Assembly (NCBI GenBank): GCA_943361925.1
Contig: CALRIT020000010.1
Coordinates: 1 to 64,000 of the forward strand
Direction of reading: 5' to 3'
Source: CAISCU01 sp943361925
GTDB lineage: Bacteria; Bacteroidota; Bacteroidia; UKL13-3
DNA: 64,000 nt
Shown here: one piece after another, positions 60,008 to 64,000 of the stretch
Layout of the letters: every line of letters starts with the position of its first letter
How positions within the stretch are numbered: position 1 is the first letter of the stretch
Made by a program: the position numbers and the translations under genes
The notes under the pieces: model-generated
Databases searched by the model: none
Told to the model about the DNA's origin: nothing
Seen by the model: only the letters and a program-made list of their open reading frames with translations

Positions 60008-60370
60008 ATGAATGTTGAGATTTTCAGAGATTATTGTTTATCAAAAAAAGGAGCTGAAGAAACATTTCCTTTTGATGAAACTACATTGGTTTTTAAAGTT
60101 GGTAATAAAATGTTCTGTTTAATCGGACTTGAAAATGCAGACCGTTGTAATTTAAAATGCGAGCCTGAAAAAGCAATTGAACTAAGACAACAATATGAAT
60201 CAATTGTTCCGGGTTGGCACATGAGTAAAACACATTGGAACACTGTTTATTTCAATATGGATGTAAGTGATAAATTAATTTTTGAACTTATTGACCATTC
60301 CTACGAATTGGTGTACACTAGTTTACCTAAAAAAATTAAAACAGAAATCGATGAATTACAGGAACTTTAG
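60008..60370 (+). CDS. MmcQ/YjbR-family protein
   Basis: 120 residues with the DNA-binding-like YjbR/CyaY fold: FRDYCLSKKGAEETFPFDETTLVFKVGNKMFCLI, NLKCEPEKAIELRQQYESIVPGWHMSKTHWNTVYFN and IDHSYELVYTSLPKKIK are all family hallmarks. The family is common and of unknown biochemical role, although often called DNA-binding. Its start is 2 bases after the barrel gene, so co-transcription is likely. Confidence 0.92.
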   Translation: MNVEIFRDYCLSKKGAEETFPFDETTLVFKVGNKMFCLIGLENADRCNLKCEPEKAIELRQQYESIVPGWHMSKTHWNTVYFNMDVSDKLIFELIDHSYELVYTSLPKKIKTEIDELQEL

Positions 60371-60401
60371 TTTAAAATAATCAAACAGAATTGTCTACAT
60401 A

Positions 60402-60441
60402 AAAAAAGCTCAAGAAAAATGAAAATTTCTTGAGCTTTTTT
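60402..60441. terminator. Strong terminator after the YjbR-like gene
   Basis: The perfect 16-bp arms 60402-60417 and 60426-60441 (AGCTCAAGAAA/TTTCTTGAGCT core with A/T runs) enclose an 8-base loop. Confidence 0.92.
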
Positions 60442-60471
60442 CATTTGGTTTTGTTTCTTTGCTCAATACTC

Positions 60472-61488
60472 ATGCATATATTTCAGAACAAATCTTTAAA
60501 ACCCTATAATACTTTCGGCATTGAAGCCAAGGCCGAGCAGTTTGTTGAAGTCAATACTCCTGAAGAAGTTCAGGTACTGTGTCAGACCTTTAATTTGGTA
60601 GACAGAAAGTTATTGGTATTAGGAGGAGGTTCAAACATCCTTCTAACAGGGGATTTTAATGGAATGGTTATCAAAGTAAATCTTAAAGGATTAGATGTTA
60701 TTCGTGAAGATGAAAATCATGTTTGGGTTAAAGCAATGGCCGGTGAAAAATGGCATGATTTTGTTGTTTATTGTGTGAACAGAAACTATGCAGGAGTTGA
60801 AAATTTGTCATTAATTCCGGGATGTGTTGGCGCTGCTCCCATGCAAAATATTGGAGCCTATGGTGCTGAAATAAAAGACACTTTTGAAGAACTATTTGCC
60901 ATTGAAATCGAAAGTGGCAAATTGGTTAAATTCAACAATAAAGATTGTGGATTTGGTTATAGAGAAAGCGTTTTTAAAAATGAACTGAAAGGTAAATACA
61001 TCATTATTTCGGTTACATTTAAGTTGAGTAAAAATCCAAATTTAAACACAACTTATGGTGCAATTCAGGAAACCCTGAACAAAAAAGGAATAAGCAATCC
61101 GAGTATAAAAGAGGTAAGTGAGGCAGTAATTGCTATCAGACAAAGTAAACTTCCCGACCCAAAAGAGCTGGGAAACTCGGGTAGCTTTTTTAAAAATCCT
61201 GAAATTCATAATGAGAAATTCAAAAGTTTAAAAAATCAATTTCCAGAAATTCCCGGATATCCAACCAATAATGGGATGATTAAAATTGCAGCCGGTTGGC
61301 TCATCGAACAATGCGGTTGGAAAGGAAAAGTTGTCGGAAATACAGGTGCTCATAAAAATCAAGCCTTGGTTTTAGTCAATTATGGTGATGCAAACGGAGC
61401 TGAAATTCTCAATTTAGCCAAAGCAATTCAGGAATCTGTACAAGAAAAGTTTGGAATTCAAATCAATCCTGAAGTAAATATCATTTAA
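60472..61488 (+). CDS. murB: UDP-N-acetylenolpyruvoylglucosamine reductase
   Basis: Peptidoglycan precursor enzyme, 338 residues from the ATG at 60472 (the frame runs 14 codons further upstream, without family resemblance). It begins with the KPYNTFGIEAKAEQFVEV FAD-domain start. Then LVLGGGSNILLTGDFNG, GVENLSLIPGCVGAAPMQNIGAYGAEIKD and the substrate-site YRESVFK follow. The catalytic serine is in LGNSGSFFKNPE. The Tyr-loop insert and C-terminal AAGWLIEQCGWKGK place it in the type I (E. coli-like) class. Confidence 0.96.
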   Translation: MHIFQNKSLKPYNTFGIEAKAEQFVEVNTPEEVQVLCQTFNLVDRKLLVLGGGSNILLTGDFNGMVIKVNLKGLDVIREDENHVWVKAMAGEKWHDFVVYCVNRNYAGVENLSLIPGCVGAAPMQNIGAYGAEIKDTFEELFAIEIESGKLVKFNNKDCGFGYRESVFKNELKGKYIIISVTFKLSKNPNLNTTYGAIQETLNKKGISNPSIKEVSEAVIAIRQSKLPDPKELGNSGSFFKNPEIHNEKFKSLKNQFPEIPGYPTNNGMIKIAAGWLIEQCGWKGKVVGNTGAHKNQALVLVNYGDANGAEILNLAKAIQESVQEKFGIQINPEVNII

Positions 61489-61543
61489 TAAGTTCCTACA
61501 TATTTGGTGCATTCAATTTCGCAAAGCATATTTGCGGGTTCAA

Positions 61544-62953
61544 ATGGCTAGAAAAAAGAAAGAACCCAAATATTATCCAAATCTCCTCATTACCAATGCA
61601 GGAAGTGAAGGTAAAAGTATCGCTCGTGTAGACGGAAAAGTGATCATGGTAGATTATGCAGTTCCGGGTGATATTGCAAATGTTAAAACTACTTACCAGA
61701 AACATAAATTCGAAACAGGCTTTATTGAGGAACTTATTCAGGCTTCTCCTGATAGGGTTGAAACTTTTTGCGAGCACTTTGGTACTTGCGGAGGCTGCAA
61801 ATGGCAACAAATGAGTTATGAAGCGCAACTTCGCTATAAACAACAACAAGTAGTTGATGCTTTTCAAAGAATTGGGAAATTTGAATATCCTGAATTAGAT
61901 CCAATCATCGGTTCTGAAAAAACCAGGTATTACCGCAATAAACTTGAGTATTCTGCCACCGAAAGAAAATGGCTCACAAATCTGGATGATAAAGCCGACA
62001 TGCCTGATGAAGAGCATATTGGATTAGGTTACCATATCCCGGGTAGATTCGACAAAGTTTTTGATGTGTTTAATTGCCATTTAATGGATGATTTGAACAA
62101 TAAAATCAGAAATGAAATCAAAGAATTTTCGAAACAAAATGGAATCTCTTTCTTCAAACTATACCAACAAACCGGCTTACTTAGAAATATCATTTTAAGA
62201 AATAACTCTAAAAATGAATGGATGCTGGTTGTTTGTTTTGGTGAAGATGATGAAATCCTAAGAGAAAAACTGATGAGTCATTTAAAGCAAAAATTTCCTG
62301 AAATCAGCTCCTTGCTTTATGTCATTAACACAAAAAAGAACGATACCATTTTTGATTTACCCGTTGAAGTTTATGCAGGCAAAAACTATTTAATTGAAAG
62401 TTTAGAAGGAATTAATTTTCAAATCGGACCAAAATCCTTCTTCCAAACCAATACAGATCAAACATTAAATTTATACGGAAAAGCCCGTGAATTCGCTGGT
62501 TTAACAGGTAATGAAAATGTGTATGATTTATATACCGGAGTTGGAACCATTGCTTTGTTTATGGCAAAAATGGCTAAACAGGTTATCGGAATTGAATATG
62601 TTCCACAGGCCATTGAAGATGCTAAAATCAACGCCGAAATCAACAATATCAATCATGTTAGTTTTTATGCTGGTGATATGAAAGATGTTTTAAATGATGA
62701 ATTGATAACAAAACATGGCAAACCTGATGTCATTATCACTGATCCACCAAGAGCAGGAATGCACCCAGATGTTTGCACAAAATTAATGGAACTAAGAGCA
62801 CCAAAAATTGTATATGTAAGCTGTAATCCTGCTACCCAAGCCAGAGATATTGCTTTGATGCAGGAAGTTTATAAAGTAACAAAAGTTCAGCCTGTCGACA
62901 TGTTTCCACATACCCATCACGTTGAAAATATTGCATTGTTAGAATTGATTTAA
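61544..62953 (+). CDS. rlmD: 23S rRNA (uracil-C5)-methyltransferase RlmD
   Basis: 469 residues from the ATG at 61544 (a TTG four codons earlier is the open-frame limit). Methylates U1939-type uracil. An N-terminal TRAM-like domain (about 10-65, INAGSEGKSIARVDGKVIMV style) is followed by a [4Fe-4S] cluster site C...CGGCKWQQMSYEAQLRYKQ. The SAM fold reads NVYDLYTGVGTIALFMAK, then IGIEYVPQAIEDAK, the base-flip IITDPPRAGMHP and the catalytic cysteine in VYVSCNPATQARD. All cluster and catalytic cysteines are intact. Confidence 0.95.
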   Translation: MARKKKEPKYYPNLLITNAGSEGKSIARVDGKVIMVDYAVPGDIANVKTTYQKHKFETGFIEELIQASPDRVETFCEHFGTCGGCKWQQMSYEAQLRYKQQQVVDAFQRIGKFEYPELDPIIGSEKTRYYRNKLEYSATERKWLTNLDDKADMPDEEHIGLGYHIPGRFDKVFDVFNCHLMDDLNNKIRNEIKEFSKQNGISFFKLYQQTGLLRNIILRNNSKNEWMLVVCFGEDDEILREKLMSHLKQKFPEISSLLYVINTKKNDTIFDLPVEVYAGKNYLIESLEGINFQIGPKSFFQTNTDQTLNLYGKAREFAGLTGNENVYDLYTGVGTIALFMAKMAKQVIGIEYVPQAIEDAKINAEINNINHVSFYAGDMKDVLNDELITKHGKPDVIITDPPRAGMHPDVCTKLMELRAPKIVYVSCNPATQARDIALMQEVYKVTKVQPVDMFPHTHHVENIALLELI

Positions 62954-62954
62954 T

Positions 62955-63341
62955 ATGGAGCAATCAGAAATTTTTAATAAACTTTTAGAAACCCTTAAGG
63001 ATGATTTAGCATTCTATTCAGAAATGATAAAAGAGGTTTCAACTGAAATGATTAAAGAAGGTTTTACCTCCTACCCTATTTTTGTTGCGCATCAACACGA
63101 AGTTAAACTGGGTGAAGTGATTCTTAAAAGGGAAGATTTTGCAAGAGATTTTAATATCAATGCATCTACACTGGAAGAGTTAGTCGAAAAAAAACTCATC
63201 CTTGAAGAAAAGAAACATGAGTTCATTGTAAACTATTCAAACCCCAAAACAACAATGTGTATTTTATTGGTTACTGCCAGTGGTGCACATTTTATTTTTG
63301 TTCCATTTAAGCTGAAAGGAAAGGTGAATGAGCAAGCCTAA
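62955..63341 (+). CDS. Conserved hypothetical protein
   Basis: 128 residues, soluble, no signal. The N-terminal helix pair (FNKLLETLKDDLAFYSEMIKEVSTEMIKEGFTSYPIFVAHQHEVKLGE) and TTMCILLVTASGAHFIFVPFKLK strand are reminiscent of a family found in Bacteroidota next to rlmD; I cannot name it. The ATG is one base after the rlmD stop. The 3' end overlaps the following glycosyltransferase by 14 bases, so the three genes form an operon. Confidence 0.75.
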   Translation: MEQSEIFNKLLETLKDDLAFYSEMIKEVSTEMIKEGFTSYPIFVAHQHEVKLGEVILKREDFARDFNINASTLEELVEKKLILEEKKHEFIVNYSNPKTTMCILLVTASGAHFIFVPFKLKGKVNEQA

Positions 63342-64000
63342 AGTAGCAGTAGTTATCATTCACTGGAACAACAGACATCTTCTTGAAACCTTTATGCCGG
63401 TTGTCCTAAAAAGCACCTATCCTAATTTAGAAATATACCTGGCCGATAATGCTTCTACCGACGATAGTGTTGCTTATATCCAAGCACATTTTCCGGAAGT
63501 AAAAATCATTCAACTCGACAAAAATTACGGATATGCCGGCGGATACAATGAAGCACTTAAACAAGTTGAAGCCGATTATTATATTCTCTTAAACAATGAT
63601 GTGGCTGTAGATCCAGATTGGATTGAGCCCGTTATTGAAGCAATGGAGCAGGATAAATTAATAGCTGCTGCCCAACCAAAACTTCTTCAATTTAAAGAGC
63701 CGGAATACTTTGAATATGCCGGTGCAGCCGGTGGATATATCGACCATCTTGGTTATGTATTCTGTAAAGGAAGAATATTCGAAACCATGGAAAAAGATTT
63801 AGGACAATACAATGAATCTTCTCAAATATTCTGGGCTAGTGGAGCATGTTTGTTTATCAAATCAGCTGCCTTCAAAAAAGCCAATGGATTTGATGCCGAT
63901 TACTTTGCACACATGGAAGAAGTGGATTTATGCTGGAGATTACAATTAATGAATTATAAAATCATTTCTGTTCCAAAATCTACAGTTTATCATTTAGGTG
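63328..64000 (+). CDS. Glycosyltransferase family 2, truncated by the window end
   Basis: Open from ATG 63328 to the window edge, 224 codons seen. KVAVVIIHWNNRHLLETFMPVVLKSTY, LADNASTDDSVAYIQ, the LDKNYGYAGGYNEALKQ loop and the LLNNDVAVDP metal motif are typical of rhamnosyl- or galactofuranosyltransferase-like GT2 enzymes. SGACLFIKSAAFKKANGFDADYFAHMEEVDLCWRLQLM is the acceptor region. The start overlaps the preceding gene by 14 bases. Probably polysaccharide or glycolipid synthesis. Confidence 0.92.
   Translation, partial: MSKPKVAVVIIHWNNRHLLETFMPVVLKSTYPNLEIYLADNASTDDSVAYIQAHFPEVKIIQLDKNYGYAGGYNEALKQVEADYYILLNNDVAVDPDWIEPVIEAMEQDKLIAAAQPKLLQFKEPEYFEYAGAAGGYIDHLGYVFCKGRIFETMEKDLGQYNESSQIFWASGACLFIKSAAFKKANGFDADYFAHMEEVDLCWRLQLMNYKIISVPKSTVYHLG

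Noticed and set aside
1..64000. Search for tRNA, rRNA, CRISPR, IS or phage genes
   Set aside because: No T-arm motifs in the gaps, no regularly spaced repeats, and no transposase, integrase or phage structural proteins among the coding regions.

Overview
This 64-kb window is ordinary chromosomal DNA from an AT-rich member of the Bacteroidota; class and genus cannot be fixed from the sequence. The signs are: TonB-dependent receptors with a carboxypeptidase-regulatory-like N-terminus, two proteins with C-terminal type IX secretion sorting domains (PNP motif, Gly-Leu-Tyr-type ending), many lipoproteins and beta-barrels, a lipoprotein-type LptC, a fused CcoNO oxidase, and TAnnTTTG promoter boxes, which are the Bacteroidota -7 element. 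I saw no rRNA, tRNA, CRISPR array, insertion sequence or prophage.

Layout. 1-627 is a gene-free left end with a hairpin and a degenerate 56-bp tandem repeat. 634-3531 is the three-gene proton-translocating transhydrogenase. 3752-8486 holds a histone-deacetylase-like amidohydrolase, a Lys/Asp bipolar protein, a lipoprotein, a LuxE-like acyl-protein synthetase, aspartase and a stand-alone TonB plug. 8635-14427 holds a secreted Omp28-like cargo protein, a 47-residue membrane peptide, E3 (lpdA) and E2 (odhB) of the 2-oxoglutarate dehydrogenase complex with a glycosyltransferase between them. 14590-20073 is a lipoprotein/barrel pair divergent from a TonB receptor. 20212-24830 holds ornithine aminotransferase, formyl-THF ligase and an aldehyde dehydrogenase. 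A 152-bp sequence is then duplicated at 24885-25209. 25251-28737 is an overlapping operon birA-coaX-barrel-lptC-small membrane protein, divergent from rsfS. 30526-36001 is an envelope set (DUF6029, Omp28 lipoprotein, DUF1684, secreted subtilase). 36022-42974 is mixed envelope and transport functions.

43063-54244 is the most coherent block: a complete cbb3 oxidase locus. One transcript is ccoNO-ccoQ-ccoP followed by a terminator and then ccoG-ccoH-safE. A second is usp-ccoI-ccoS. Beside them is fnr-patatin. The ccoNO and usp promoters each carry two TGA-N6-TCA-type dyads, 22 bp apart, at exactly the same distances from a TAnnTTTG box (the proximal ccoNO dyad has one mismatch). The adjacent Crp/Fnr regulator has the E-xxx-R recognition helix expected to read TGA/TCA half sites. 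This shared architecture, linking copper delivery and oxidase synthesis under one low-oxygen switch, is the best finding here.

54304-64000 holds an M61 peptidase, a small membrane protein, a TIGR02757 protein, an M49 peptidase, a barrel, a YjbR-like protein, murB, rlmD, a conserved hypothetical and a truncated glycosyltransferase. Four short genes are easily missed: ccoQ, ccoS, a 55-codon membrane protein coupled to lptC, and a 47-codon membrane peptide. I found no wholly new defence or mobile system.
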